From: Thiococcus pfennigii
GTDB taxonomy: Bacteria; Pseudomonadota; Gammaproteobacteria; Chromatiales; Chromatiaceae
NCBI RefSeq assembly: GCF_016583835.1
Contig: NZ_NRRW01000028.1
Span: 1 to 50,452 of the forward strand
DNA: 50,452 bases
Direction: 5' to 3'
In this document: positions 38,469 through 47,436 of the stretch, piece by piece
How the letters are laid out: each line of letters begins with the position of its first letter
Position numbering within the stretch: position 1 is the stretch's first letter
The notes under the pieces: model-generated
Seen by the model: only the letters and a program-made list of their open reading frames with translations
Database searches by the model: none
Told to the model about the DNA's origin: nothing
Position numbers and translations under genes: made by a program

Positions 38469-40463
38469 ATGGAAAATCTCTACCTGACCATCGTGCTCGC
38501 GCCGCTCGTCGGCTCCATCGTTGCCGGCTTCTTCGGTGCCCGCATTGGGCGTGCCGGTGCGCATTGGGTCTGCATCCTCGGCGTGGGCCTCTCGGCGGCG
38601 CTGTCGCTGTCCGTCGTCGCGGGCTTCCTCTGGGGCGACCTGGAGCCCTTCAACGAGGCCGTCTACACCTGGGCGGTCAGCGACGGGGTTCGCTTCGAGA
38701 TCGGCTTCCTCGTCGATCGGCTCACGGCCTCGATGATGGCGGTCGTGACCTTCGTCTCGCTGATGGTCCACATCTACACGATCGGCTACATGGCCGACGA
38801 CGACCACAATTGGCCGCACGAGTCCCTGGCCGGGCGCCACAGCTACCAGCGCTTCTTCAGCTACATCTCGCTGTTCACCTTCTCGATGCTGATGCTGGTG
38901 ATGTCGAACAACTTCCTCCAGCTCTTCTTCGGCTGGGAGGCGGTGGGTCTCGTCTCCTACCTGCTGATCGGCTTCTGGTCGACGCGCGAGTCGGCGATCT
39001 TCGCCAACATGAAGGCCTTCATCGTCAACCGCGTCGGCGACTTCGGCTTCATCCTCGGCATCGCCGCGATCGCCGCCTACTTCGGTTCGCTCGACTACGC
39101 GGAGGTCTTCGCCGCGGCCCCAGGGCTGGCCGATGTCGAGGTCGCGCTGTTCGGCGGGGTCTCGCTGCTGACGCTGATCGGCGTCCTGCTGTTCATCGGC
39201 GCGATGGGCAAGTCCGCGCAGATGCCGCTGCACGTCTGGCTGCCGGACTCGATGGAGGGTCCCACGCCGATCTCGGCGCTGATCCACGCCGCGACCATGG
39301 TCACGGCCGGTATCTTCATGGTCGCGCGGATGTCGCCGCTCTACGAACTCTCGGAGACGGCCCTGTCCTTCATCCTGATCGTCGGCGCGACGACGGCCTT
39401 CCTGATGGGGCTGATCGGCCTGGTGCAGAACGACATCAAGCGCGTCGTCGCCTACTCGACGTTGTCGCAGCTCGGCTACATGGTCGCCGCGCTCGGCGCC
39501 TCGGCCTACGCCGCCGGCATCTTCCACCTGATGACCCACGCCTTCTTCAAGGCCCTGCTGTTCCTCGCCGCCGGCTCGGTCATCATCGCGCTGCACCACA
39601 ACCAGGACATCCGCACGATGGGCGGGATCCGCCGCTACATGCCCATCACCTGGCTGACCGCGCTGATCGGCTCGCTTGCGCTGATCGGTTTCCCGGGCTT
39701 CTCGGGCTTCTTCTCGAAGGACGCGATCATCGAGGCGGTTGGCGCCTCGCACGTCTTCGGCGCGACCTACGCCTGGGTCTTGCTGACGGTCGGCGTCTTC
39801 GTCACGGCCCTCTACAGCTTCCGGATGTACTTCCTCGTCTTCCACGGCCAGCCGCGGATGGACGAGCACGCCCGCGCCCACCTGCACGAGTCGCCCTGGG
39901 TCGTCACGGTGCCGTTGATCCTGCTCGCGATCCCGTCGATCTTCATCGGCTGGTACGCGGTCGAACCGATGCTCTTCGGCGACTGGCTCGCCGGGGCGAT
40001 CCATGTCGCCCACGAGCACGACACGCTGGCGCACATGGCCGAGCACTACCATGGGCAGTGGGCCTTCATCCTCCACGGCATGACCATGCCACCGTTCTTC
40101 CTCGCGATGGGCGGGCTGGCGGTCGCGGCCTGGGTCTACTGGTGGTTGCAGCGGCGCAATCCGGACATCGACGCCGAGCTGCAACGCCGCGCCGGTCCGC
40201 TGGCGGCGATCCTCGAGAACAAGTACGGCTTCGACGACTTCAATCAGCGCGTCTTCGCCGGCGGCAGCCGCGGCATCGGCCAGGTCCTGTGGCAGACGGG
40301 CGATCGTCGCCTCATCGACGACGGGCTGGTCAACGGCTCGGCGCGGACCGTCGGCCAATTGGCGGCACGGGTGCGTCACATCCAGACCGGCTTCCTCTAT
40401 CACTACGCCATCGCCATGATCGTCGGCCTGATCGTCCTGCTGACGGTCTTCGTGACGCTCTGA
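38469..40463 (+). CDS. nuoL: NADH-quinone oxidoreductase subunit L
   Basis: 664-aa antiporter-like proton-pumping subunit with the long C-terminal lateral helix expected of NuoL. Motifs [17 protein letters not shown] (key Glu), [20 protein letters not shown] (key Lys) and [12 protein letters not shown]. Start ATG at 38469. Confidence 0.98.
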   Translation: MENLYLTIVLAPLVGSIVAGFFGARIGRAGAHWVCILGVGLSAALSLSVVAGFLWGDLEPFNEAVYTWAVSDGVRFEIGFLVDRLTASMMAVVTFVSLMVHIYTIGYMADDDHNWPHESLAGRHSYQRFFSYISLFTFSMLMLVMSNNFLQLFFGWEAVGLVSYLLIGFWSTRESAIFANMKAFIVNRVGDFGFILGIAAIAAYFGSLDYAEVFAAAPGLADVEVALFGGVSLLTLIGVLLFIGAMGKSAQMPLHVWLPDSMEGPTPISALIHAATMVTAGIFMVARMSPLYELSETALSFILIVGATTAFLMGLIGLVQNDIKRVVAYSTLSQLGYMVAALGASAYAAGIFHLMTHAFFKALLFLAAGSVIIALHHNQDIRTMGGIRRYMPITWLTALIGSLALIGFPGFSGFFSKDAIIEAVGASHVFGATYAWVLLTVGVFVTALYSFRMYFLVFHGQPRMDEHARAHLHESPWVVTVPLILLAIPSIFIGWYAVEPMLFGDWLAGAIHVAHEHDTLAHMAEHYHGQWAFILHGMTMPPFFLAMGGLAVAAWVYWWLQRRNPDIDAELQRRAGPLAAILENKYGFDDFNQRVFAGGSRGIGQVLWQTGDRRLIDDGLVNGSARTVGQLAARVRHIQTGFLYHYAIAMIVGLIVLLTVFVTL

Positions 40464-40485
40464 CGCCTAAGGGAGACGGACTGGC

Positions 40486-42000
40486 ATGCAATTCGATGTT
40501 CCCCTTCTGACCCTGGTCATCTGGCTGCCGATCCTCGGCGGCGTCGCGGTGCTGGCCAGCGGCGATCAGGCGGCCGAGCTCTCGAAGCGGCTGGCGCTGG
40601 CGGTCGCCGTGGCGGCCTTCGCGCTCAGCCTGCCGTTGTGGCTCGCCTTCGACAGCTCGACGGCGCAGATGCAGTTCGTCGAGCGGGCGCCCTGGATCCC
40701 GGGCTTCGGCGTCGAGTACCACCTGGGCGTCGACGGCATCTCGATGCCGCTGATCCTCTTGACGACCTTCACGACCATCTTCGTCATCCTGGCCGGCTGG
40801 GAGGTCATCAAGCAGCGGCCGTCGCACTACATGGCCGCCTTCCTGATCATGGAGGGGCTGATGATCGGCGTCTTCTCGGCGCTCGATGCGGTCCTCTTCT
40901 ACGTCTTCTGGGAGGCGATGCTGATCCCGATGTTCATCATCATCGGGGTCTGGGGCGGGCCGAACCGGATCTACGCGACGATCAAGTTCTTCCTCTACAC
41001 CTTCTTCGGCTCGGTCTTCATGCTGATCGCGCTGATCTACATGGGCTTCAAGGCCGACTCGTTCAGCATCCTCGCCTTCCATACGCTGCCGCTGGGGATG
41101 ACCGAGCAGATCCTGATCTTCATCGCCTTCCTGCTCGCCTTCGCCGTCAAGGTGCCCATGTGGCCGGTCCACACCTGGTTGCCCGACGCCCATGTCGAGG
41201 CCCCGACCGGCGGCTCGGTGATCCTGGCAGCCATCATGCTGAAGATCGGCGGCTACGGATTCCTGCGTTTCTCGCTGCCGATCACCCCCGACGCGAGCAG
41301 CCAGCTCGACTGGCTGATCATCGCGATGTCGCTGATCGCGGTCGTCTACATCGCCTTCGTCGCCCTGGTTCAGCAGGACATGAAGAAGCTCATCGCCTAC
41401 TCGTCGATCGCCCACATGGGCTTCGTCACGCTCGGCTTCTTCATCGCCTTCGCGATCATCCAGCGCGCCGATTTCGACAGCGGGGCCGTCATGGGCATCC
41501 AGGGCGGCATGGTCCAGATGATCTCGCACGGCTTCATCTCGGGCGCCCTGTTCCTCTGCGTCGGCGTCCTCTACGACCGGCTGCACTCGCGCCAGATCGC
41601 CGACTACGGCGGCGTCGTCAACACCATGCCCGTCTTCGGCGCCCTGATGGTCTTCTTCGCGATGGCCAACGCCGGCCTGCCCGGCACCTCCGGCTTCGTC
41701 GGCGAGTTCCTCGTCATCCTGGCGAGCTTCAAGGCCGACTTCTGGTTCGCCTTCCTGGCCGCGACGACGCTGATCCTCGGCGCCGCCTACACCCTCTGGC
41801 TGGTCAAGCGGGTCGTCTTCGGTCCGGTCGGCAACGAAGGGGTCGCAGGGCTCACGGACATCAATCTGCGCGAGCGTATCGTCCTCGGCGGGCTGGCCGC
41901 CGCGGTGCTGATCGTCGGCCTCTGGCCGGCGCCGCTGCTGGAGGTCATGGACGCCACGGTGCAGGGCCTGGTGCAGCACATCGCGATGTCGAAGCTGTAG
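40486..42000 (+). CDS. nuoM: NADH-quinone oxidoreductase subunit M
   Basis: 504-aa antiporter-like subunit. FYVFWEAMLIPMFIIIGVWGG carries the proton-channel Glu; KVPMWPVHTWLPDAHVEAPT and LIAYSSIAHMGFV follow. GGGAGA precedes the start by a normal distance. Confidence 0.98.
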   Translation: MQFDVPLLTLVIWLPILGGVAVLASGDQAAELSKRLALAVAVAAFALSLPLWLAFDSSTAQMQFVERAPWIPGFGVEYHLGVDGISMPLILLTTFTTIFVILAGWEVIKQRPSHYMAAFLIMEGLMIGVFSALDAVLFYVFWEAMLIPMFIIIGVWGGPNRIYATIKFFLYTFFGSVFMLIALIYMGFKADSFSILAFHTLPLGMTEQILIFIAFLLAFAVKVPMWPVHTWLPDAHVEAPTGGSVILAAIMLKIGGYGFLRFSLPITPDASSQLDWLIIAMSLIAVVYIAFVALVQQDMKKLIAYSSIAHMGFVTLGFFIAFAIIQRADFDSGAVMGIQGGMVQMISHGFISGALFLCVGVLYDRLHSRQIADYGGVVNTMPVFGALMVFFAMANAGLPGTSGFVGEFLVILASFKADFWFAFLAATTLILGAAYTLWLVKRVVFGPVGNEGVAGLTDINLRERIVLGGLAAAVLIVGLWPAPLLEVMDATVQGLVQHIAMSKL

Positions 42001-42030
42001 GCAAGAACGGATAGCGAGCGGAAAGAGCCA

Positions 42031-43467
42031 ATGACATTCGATACCGTGAATCTGATCCCGGTCTTGCCCGAGATCCTGATCCTGATCCTGGCGAGCGCCG
42101 TGCTGCTGGTCGATCTCTACGTCAAGGAGGCCGAGAAGGGCACCCTGCATACGCTGGCGCTGATCGGCGTGGCCCTGGCGCTCGCGGCGACCCTGCTGGT
42201 CGGCGGGGGCGAGCGGCAGGTCGTCCTCGAGGGCCACTATGTCCGCGACGCGCTGAGCGATGCCCTCAAGGCGATGATCCTGATCGTCGGCCTGCTCGTC
42301 TTCGTCTACTCGCGTGACTACCTGCGCGACCGCGGGCTCGCGACCGGCGAGTACTATGCGCTCGCGCTGTTCGCGCTGCTCGGCATGATGGTCATGGTCT
42401 CGGCCAACAGCTTCCTCGCGATCTATCTCGGCCTGGAGCTGCTGGCCCTGTGCCTGTACGCCCTGGTCGCCTTCGATCGCGACTCCCAGCGCGGCGCCGA
42501 GGCGGCGATGAAGTACTTCGTCCTCGGCGCCCTGGGCTCCGGCATGCTGCTCTACGGCATCTCGATGATCTACGGTGCGACCGGCTCGCTGGCCCTCGAC
42601 GAGGTCGCCGCGGTCGTCGCCGAGCAGGGCCTGGAGAACCTGGTCCTGGTCTTCGGGCTGGCCTTCCTGGTCGTCGGCATCGGCTTCAAGTTCGGCGCCG
42701 TGCCCTTCCACATGTGGGTGCCGGACATCTACGAGGGCGCCCCGACGCCGGTCGTCCTGCTGCTCGGCAGCGCGCCCAAGATCGCCGCGCTGGCGCTCGC
42801 GGTGCGGCTCCTGATCGACGGCCTCGGCGGGCTCCAGTCCGACTGGCAGGGGATGCTGGTGATCCTCTCGGTCCTGTCGATGGGCCTCGGCAACCTGCTC
42901 GCCATCGCCCAGACCAACATCAAGCGGATGCTCGCCTACTCGACGATCAGCCACGTCGGCTTCATCTTCCTCGGGCTCCTGGCCGGCACCGCCGACGGCT
43001 TCGCCGCGGCCATGTTCTACGCCATCGTCTACGCCATGATGGCGGCCGGCGCCTTCGGCATCCTGCTGATCCTGAGCCGGCGCGGCTTCGACGCCGAGCA
43101 CCTCGACGACCTGAAGGGCCTCAACGACCGCGACACCTGGTACGCCGCCGTGATGGCCCTGATGATGTTCTCGATGGCCGGCGTGCCGCCCTTCGTCGGC
43201 TTCATGGCCAAGCTCTTCGTCCTCAAGGCGGTCGTCGACATCGGCATGACCTGGCTCGCGATCGTCGCCGTCTTCTTCTCGATCATCGGCGCCTTCTACT
43301 ACCTGCGCATCGTCTGGCTCATCTACTTCGACAAGCCGACGACCGACGCGCCGCTGACCGACTCGGGCGGGGTGCGCGTCGCGATGTCGCTCAACGGGCT
43401 CGCCGTGCTCGGCCTCGGCCTCTTCCCGGCGACCCTGCTCGCCATCTGTCAGGCCGCCTTCCTCTGA
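42031..43467 (+). CDS. nuoN: NADH-quinone oxidoreductase subunit N
   Basis: 478-aa antiporter-like subunit, last of the operon. YLGLELLALCLYALVAF, KFGAVPFHMWVPDIYEGAPT and RMLAYSTISHVGFIFLG are typical. Ends just before a GC-rich hairpin and the accessory island. Confidence 0.98.
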   Translation: MTFDTVNLIPVLPEILILILASAVLLVDLYVKEAEKGTLHTLALIGVALALAATLLVGGGERQVVLEGHYVRDALSDALKAMILIVGLLVFVYSRDYLRDRGLATGEYYALALFALLGMMVMVSANSFLAIYLGLELLALCLYALVAFDRDSQRGAEAAMKYFVLGALGSGMLLYGISMIYGATGSLALDEVAAVVAEQGLENLVLVFGLAFLVVGIGFKFGAVPFHMWVPDIYEGAPTPVVLLLGSAPKIAALALAVRLLIDGLGGLQSDWQGMLVILSVLSMGLGNLLAIAQTNIKRMLAYSTISHVGFIFLGLLAGTADGFAAAMFYAIVYAMMAAGAFGILLILSRRGFDAEHLDDLKGLNDRDTWYAAVMALMMFSMAGVPPFVGFMAKLFVLKAVVDIGMTWLAIVAVFFSIIGAFYYLRIVWLIYFDKPTTDAPLTDSGGVRVAMSLNGLAVLGLGLFPATLLAICQAAFL

Positions 43468-43468
43468 A

Positions 43469-43512
43469 GCCAGCGCGGCCCGCGGCCCTTGCCGGTCGCG
43501 GGCAACGCTGGC
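43469..43512 (+). terminator. GC-rich hairpin after nuoN
   Basis: GCCAGCG (43469-43475) pairs with CGCTGGC (43506-43512), with an inner CCCGCG/CGCGGG stem. No T-run follows, so it may be a weak or Rho-assisted terminator, or only an RNA-stabilising structure. Confidence 0.35.
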
Positions 43513-43655
43513 GGTCTGCCCGTTGCATCCCCAGGGCGGTTGTCACTTCGCGCGCCGCCCATGCCCAAGCTCGGGTAGCTGAAAAGTTACGATAGGATTC
43601 TGATATAGATAACATATTGCGGAAAGCTTAACGCTAAGAGCGAAGGAGATGAACG

Positions 43656-44648
43656 ATGGATTTTCATATTTCGCTTACGTCCGCTCTCAGATTTCTGCGC
43701 GCTCTCAAACCAAGCGCTATCCACGCCTCAAGTGAAGAAGTAACGAGCCATCTGCGTCGAAGCTTCTGCGATTTCCAGCGAGAGTATGTGAACTACTCGT
43801 TTCAGTGTGCGAGGCTACATCGTCATTTCAAGCATGAGTTTAAAACCAACTCATCTGGCACTGAGGGTGCCTACCGAGATCTCGTGAAGTTCGTTGACGC
43901 AGGGTTCCAGACACTGTGTGGCGACCACGCTACCTGCATTCGGGCCTATTTTTTGCTTGCACATCGCCCAAAGGTTGCGCCAAGTGTGGGTATACACATA
44001 ATGGGGGATTACGATGAGATCGTTAATGTTGCGATGATCTCTGGGAGCGGACAGAAGGGGGAAGATAGGCAGGTTAAGGATTACACTGTCTTCGAGAGGA
44101 TTGTTAACACAGGGCTGCCTTACTTGGACAATAATATACCGAAGACAGTAAAAGGGGATCTTGAGTACAAGCATGGAAGTTTGCACTTGGATCGGGTTAA
44201 AGCGGAGTATCGACAGCCCATAACGGATTCATGGTTGATTTCTCGCTTCCGAGGGAACATCCTTCGTTCGGTGGCGAAGGATAAGCGTTGGCCCCAGTTC
44301 TGGAAAGGGGAACAGCACTCTTCCGGACACAAGTCGAACCTTGCGGTTCCAATCACGTTCAGGCAACACGCTGAACGGAACCGGCTCATGGGCGATTTAG
44401 TGGAGGTCTTGAATCTGCCAGACGATGGCCGTTCGATCTTGGGTTTCTTGTTGATCGACCATCCGGCCACCTACTATTTCGACGATGCTCCGGCCGATTC
44501 CTTCGAAAATCTTGATGTCAACATTTTGTATTTATACGCCGACACGTTGTCGTTGCCTATAGTGACCTATCTTACGTACACGAAGGGGTCTGACACAGTG
44601 CGTGACTACGAGGCGAGAAATGGTGGGGGAGACAAATGCCAACATTAG
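43656..44648 (+). CDS. Uncharacterised protein, possible GAF-like sensor (low-GC)
   Basis: 330 aa, no recognised family. The first half is helical; LLIDHPATYYFDD followed by LDVNILYLYADTLSLPIV near the C terminus and DYTVFERIVNTGLPYLDNNIP in the middle resemble the strand-helix pattern of GAF domains, a tentative reading. No signal peptide or membrane span. AAGGAG lies 7-8 nt before the ATG. Base composition is clearly more AT-rich than its surroundings, with rare codons (ATA, AGA, TTA), pointing to horizontal acquisition. Weak promoter-like TTACGA-17-TAACAT lies at 43587-43615. Overlaps the next gene by 13 nt. Confidence 0.75.
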   Translation: MDFHISLTSALRFLRALKPSAIHASSEEVTSHLRRSFCDFQREYVNYSFQCARLHRHFKHEFKTNSSGTEGAYRDLVKFVDAGFQTLCGDHATCIRAYFLLAHRPKVAPSVGIHIMGDYDEIVNVAMISGSGQKGEDRQVKDYTVFERIVNTGLPYLDNNIPKTVKGDLEYKHGSLHLDRVKAEYRQPITDSWLISRFRGNILRSVAKDKRWPQFWKGEQHSSGHKSNLAVPITFRQHAERNRLMGDLVEVLNLPDDGRSILGFLLIDHPATYYFDDAPADSFENLDVNILYLYADTLSLPIVTYLTYTKGSDTVRDYEARNGGGDKCQH

Positions 44649-44836
44649 CGAAAAAAACCGGAGTTAAACAACCGCGCGTGGAGCCCAGCAGAAACAAGCG
44701 CATGGAGCCAACTAGCACGAATAATTTCGCCCGGTTCTGTAGTTCTGGTTTGCGGCGAATGCATCAAACCTCTACAGAAGATGCGCGCGAAACGTACGAG
44801 AAGATGCTTGGATTGCAGGACCGTAACGTGCCGTGA
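44636..44836 (+). CDS. Small uncharacterised protein, 66 aa (low-GC)
   Basis: Basic N-terminal half (KKTGVKQPRVEPSRNKRME), then NNFARFCSSGLRRMHQTS and EDARETYEKMLGLQ. The ATG at 44636 lies inside the end of the preceding gene with GGGGGAGA 6 nt upstream, a sign of coupled translation. AT-rich like its partner. No family recognised. Size and arrangement would fit a partner or effector/antidote of the 330-aa protein, but nothing shows this. Confidence 0.6.
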   Translation: MPTLAKKTGVKQPRVEPSRNKRMEPTSTNNFARFCSSGLRRMHQTSTEDARETYEKMLGLQDRNVP

Positions 44837-45030
44837 TCTCGGACGTCCGTTTTGACTGAGGCGCGGTAAACCGGCGCAATCTCGAAAGGCGCCATTCACG
44901 GTGCGTGGGGTGGGGCCCGGGTCAGGGCTCGCTCTGGCACCCTTTGTCGCGAGCGCTAGGGGTCAGAGCTTGCATTGTTGCACCGAGCGGGGAGCCGCGG
45001 CGTCCATCCGGCAGGGGAGGAGGGTGTCAG
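44837..45030. other. Non-coding stretch with GGGGTCA...TTGCA motif
   Basis: No gene seen. AGGGGTCAGAGCTTGCATTG at about 44958 resembles one arm of the perfect palindrome at 45310-45360 (GGGGTCAAGTCTTGCAATCG), so it may be the outer end of a mobile relic. Confidence 0.4.
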
Positions 45031-45186
45031 GCTAAGCCATGTCTTACGGCTCGTCCTCTCAGACGCGAACTTCCCGTCGCTCTGCAACACATTACGTCGA
45101 GCGGAGAGGCGCGCGAGCACATCGTTTACATCAGCCTGTACTCCAGACGGGACCAGGCCACTGGAGCCGCGTATTTGCGTAATTTC
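45031..45186 (+). pseudogene. RAYT transposase relic R1, 5' part
   Basis: Frame-broken remnant of a REP-associated tyrosine transposase: CAACACATTACGTCGAGCGG onward corresponds to the conserved HITSRGDARE, then HIVYISLYS and RDQA. Its end part is displaced to 45430-45547. Near-identical to relic R2 at 46334, 1303 bp away. Confidence 0.65.
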
Positions 45187-45302
45187 GTCATGCCCCCGCA
45201 CCTCAATGGTCGTCGACGCTACGCGGCGGCCGCGCCGCCGAGCGTGACCCGGATCTGGATCTCCTCCCAGGGCACCAGCACCTTGCCCGCCGCGTTCTTC
45301 TC
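45187..45302 (-). pseudogene. Duplicated 3' fragment of tumA-like antitoxin gene
   Basis: Almost identical to 46490-46605. Read on the minus strand it would encode EKNAAGKVLVPWEEIQIRVT, the C-terminal end of the protein at 46522-46893. It breaks off abruptly at 45302, where it joins the palindrome region. Confidence 0.75.
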
Positions 45303-45309
45303 GGGGGTA

Positions 45310-45360
45310 CGGGGTCAAGTCTTGCAATCGCGCAATGCGCGATTGCAAGACTTGACCCCG
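45310..45360. repeat. Perfect 51-bp palindrome
   Basis: Two 25-bp arms (left 45310-45334, beginning CGGGGTCAAGTCTTGCAATC; right 45336-45360) around a single central A. Every base pairs. No T-run follows, and it is not next to a complete gene, so a terminator role is unlikely; it may be a mobile-element end or a cruciform. Confidence 0.9.
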
Positions 45361-45435
45361 TCTCGCGTCTGACCCCGTCTCGCGTCTCGCTGTGACCCCG
45401 TCTCGCTGACCCCGTCTCGCACGACCCCGTCTCGC
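45354..45435. repeat. Five interspersed copies of GACCCCGTCTCGC
   Basis: The 13-nt unit starts at 45354, 45371, 45394, 45408 and 45423, separated by 1-10 nt. The first copy overlaps the right arm of the palindrome. Confidence 0.85.
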
Positions 45436-45547
45436 ACGAAGGCAGCGGCGGGTACACTCTCGAAGCGGGGACCATTTTGATCTCCATGACGCACGGATCA
45501 GCCGTATCGTTCGCGCAGCGGAAGTGGCAAAACGCAAGACCCTACTT
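45430..45547 (+). pseudogene. RAYT transposase relic R1, 3' part
   Basis: GGCGGGTACACTCTCGAAGC then AGCCGTATCGTTCGCGCAGC corresponds to the C-terminal RAYT helix-turn-helix, GGYTLE and [14 protein letters not shown]. Separated from its 5' part by the tumA fragment and palindrome. From 45548 to 45680 nothing further is recognised. Confidence 0.6.
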
Positions 45548-45681
45548 CCTTGGAGGAAGTTCGGGTGGTCGCGCACGAGAAGATCGGGCCGCAGGGCCCG
45601 GACGATTGCGCGAGGTCCTGCCTTCGCCTTTCGGCGGAGTTCGGCGCTCCCTGCACACCCGACCTTCGGACACGGTGTGGC

Positions 45682-45711
45682 TTGCGGCCTTTTACCATAT
45701 GTTGGTATTCT
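45682..45711 (+). promoter_or_regulatory. parDE promoter with palindromic operator
   Basis: TTGCGG (45682-45687), 18-nt spacer, TATTCT (45706-45711). The palindrome TACCA-TATGT-TGGTA (45693-45707) lies between -35 and -10, where ParD binding would block RNA polymerase. AGGAGGT at 45724 follows. Autoregulation is typical of ParDE, inferred here. Confidence 0.5.
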
Positions 45712-45738
45712 TTGGTACACGACAGGAGGTTCGGCACC

Positions 45739-45990
45739 ATGGCCAAGAACACCAGCATCTCTCTGGGCGCGCATTTCGAGGGCTTCATCGCGCAGCAGAT
45801 TCAGAGCGGGCGCTACGGTTCCGCGAGCGAGGTCGTCCGCGCGAGCCTGCGGCTTCTTGAGGAGCGCGAACAGAAACTCGAAGCCCTGCGCCAGGCCCTG
45901 ATCGAAGGCGAGGAAAGCGGCGGGGACTCGCTGCTCGATATGGAAGACATCCGCCGCGAAGCGCGGCGGGAAGCGGGGCTGGATGCTTGA
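45739..45990 (+). CDS. parD: ParD-family antitoxin
   Basis: 83 aa. Ribbon-helix-helix N terminus [20 protein letters not shown] followed by [19 protein letters not shown], the ParD/CopG signature, and a charged C-terminal tail that would wrap the toxin. Overlaps parE by 8 nt, normal for the pair. Lies between two copies of a duplicated segment. Confidence 0.92.
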   Translation: MAKNTSISLGAHFEGFIAQQIQSGRYGSASEVVRASLRLLEEREQKLEALRQALIEGEESGGDSLLDMEDIRREARREAGLDA

Positions 45991-46273
45991 GATCGTCACG
46001 CGCCCGCGCGCGAGGCAGGACCTGAAAGACATCTGGCGCTACAGCTTCGAGGAATGGGGTGAGGCCCAGGCTGACAAATATCTGCGCGAGATCGATACGG
46101 GGATCGCGCGGCTCCGCGCGAACCCCAAGATCGGCAAGCCGCGTGATGACCTGCGGCCCGGCTACCGGTCCCTGCGCGTAAACGAGCACATGGTCTATTA
46201 CATGCTCACGCCCTCGGCGATCCGTATCGTGCGGGTACTGCATGCGCGGATGGACCCGGACCGCCACCTGTAG
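45983..46273 (+). CDS. parE: ParE-family toxin
   Basis: 96 aa of the RelE/ParE superfamily: [24 protein letters not shown] at the start, [20 protein letters not shown], and [17 protein letters not shown] at the end. ParE toxins poison DNA gyrase; activity here is inferred from family. Complete in length. Confidence 0.92.
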   Translation: MLEIVTRPRARQDLKDIWRYSFEEWGEAQADKYLREIDTGIARLRANPKIGKPRDDLRPGYRSLRVNEHMVYYMLTPSAIRIVRVLHARMDPDRHL

Positions 46274-46333
46274 AGCGGCGGGCCATCATCGGCCTCGAAG
46301 GGAGGCAGGTGTCTTGTCTTTTGCCCGTTTCGG

Positions 46334-46485
46334 GCTAAGCCATGTCTTACGGCTCGTCCTCTCAGACCCGAACTTCCCGTCGCCCTGCAACACATTACGT
46401 CGCGCGGAGATGCGCGCGAGCACATCGTTTACATCAGCCTGTACTCCAGACGGGACCAGGCCACTGCAGCCGCGTATTTGCGTAA
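46334..46485 (+). pseudogene. RAYT transposase relic R2
   Basis: Second copy of the 5' RAYT fragment, with the same internal deletion junction as R1. It runs into the 3' end of the tumA-like gene. Shares CGTTTCGGGCTA upstream with relic R4 (about 48700). Confidence 0.65.
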
Positions 46486-46521
46486 TCTCGTCATGCCCCC
46501 ACACCTCAATGGTCGTCGACG

Positions 46522-46893
46522 CTACGCGGCTGCCGCGCCGCCGAGCGTGACCCGGATCTGGATCTCCTCCCAGGGCACCAGCACCTTGCCCGCGGCGTTC
46601 TTCTCGACCAGTCCGAGCTCCAGGAGCTTGGTCGTGTCCGCATGCACATTGCTGTAGTTGCGCCCGAGCTGCGCGGCCAGCGCCTTGATCGACAGCGGAC
46701 CGCTGCTCTTGAGCCGCTCCAGGAGAGCCAGGCGCGCCGGCGTCAGGTCGCCGAAGAGCTGAGCCGCGTTGGCGAAGCCCAAATGGTAGTCAACCGCCGG
46801 TAGCGGCTCGCCCGCGTCGGCCCGGCGGGCCAGTTCCAGCGCCTTGTCGAAATACTCGCCGCGCCGCGAGACCTCTACGATCGCCTTAGGCAT
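46522..46893 (-). CDS. TumA-type helix-turn-helix antitoxin
   Basis: 123 aa. Begins MPKAIVEVSRRGEYFDKALE; winged-HTH core FGDLTPARLALLERLKSSGP and SIKALAAQLGRNYSNVHADT; ends PWEEIQIRVTLGG. Such MarR-like/HVO_A0114-type proteins are the antitoxin partner of TumE (DUF6516) toxins. Its start lies inside the end of the toxin gene (8-nt overlap). The 3' end is duplicated at 45187-45302. Confidence 0.8.
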   Translation of the reverse strand: MPKAIVEVSRRGEYFDKALELARRADAGEPLPAVDYHLGFANAAQLFGDLTPARLALLERLKSSGPLSIKALAAQLGRNYSNVHADTTKLLELGLVEKNAAGKVLVPWEEIQIRVTLGGAAAA

Positions 46894-47119
46894 AGTCACC
46901 CCCAGCCAAGCACCGGACGTCGGCGCGAAAATCTTCGATGAGCCCGACCAGAGAACGGAAGACATAAGGCTCCTCCTGGTCGCCGAGATGGCGATGATCG
47001 CCCTTGCCGCGCTCGTTGTCATAACGCACCAGACAACGCCCGGCACGCCCGCAATAGAGCCGGTACTTCAGCCCGTGCGGGGGTTCCGCCGTGGAGCGCG
47101 GCAAGCGCCACACCGCCAT
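46886..47119 (-). pseudogene. TumE-family toxin (DUF6516), 5'-truncated
   Basis: 77 aa from the first in-frame ATG after the break. Keeps the family core GLKYRLYCGRAGRCLVRYDN, GKGDHRHLGDQEEPYVF and LIEDFRADV. Family members usually have about 25-30 more N-terminal residues; here the sequence changes at about 47120 into RAYT-relic DNA. Either a truncated dead toxin or one using a new start; frame upstream is open but not toxin-like. Confidence 0.65.
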
Positions 47120-47340
47120 CTGCAACACCGCTCTGCACCACACTGTCTCGCGCGGAGATGCACGCGAGGACATCCATTACATCAGCCTGTACTCCGATCG
47201 AGACCAGGCCATTGCAGCAGCCTAGTCCAGCGGCGGGTACACTGCTGCAAAGCAGTCGGGAACCATTTTGGCCTGCCTTGCGCACGGGGGCAGCCGTATC
47301 GTTGGCGCAGCCGAAGAGGCAAAAGGCGAGTGCTGACACC
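47108..47340 (+). pseudogene. RAYT transposase relic R3
   Basis: Most complete relic: LHHTVSRGDARED, HYISLYSDRDQAIAAA, stop, then SGGYT and SRIVGAAEEAKGEC. Contains the same N-to-C joining as the others, so the middle of the transposase (including the catalytic Tyr region) is gone. Abuts the broken 5' end of the TumE gene. Together with 47341-47436, which shows nothing recognisable, it fills the 317 bp before zapE. Confidence 0.65.
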
Positions 47341-47436
47341 GTCGTTTGCGTTCCGTCGATGTGATGTGTCTCGACATGACAAAACAACAGTCGACCAGCG
47401 GCCGGAGCGCGCGCCGATGAACGGCTCGCCGCTCGA

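Noticed and set aside
38448-43101. Very long minus-strand frames (651 and 923 aa)
   Set aside because: Antisense to nuoL, nuoM and nuoN; rich in Asp/Arg/Gln/Glu as expected from reverse reading of membrane protein genes.
45310-45360. Intrinsic terminator
   Set aside because: Perfect stem but no T-run on either strand and no complete gene ending at it.
44905-45372. 155-aa ORF on the plus strand
   Set aside because: Runs across a RAYT relic, an antisense tumA fragment and the palindrome; composition is not protein-like.
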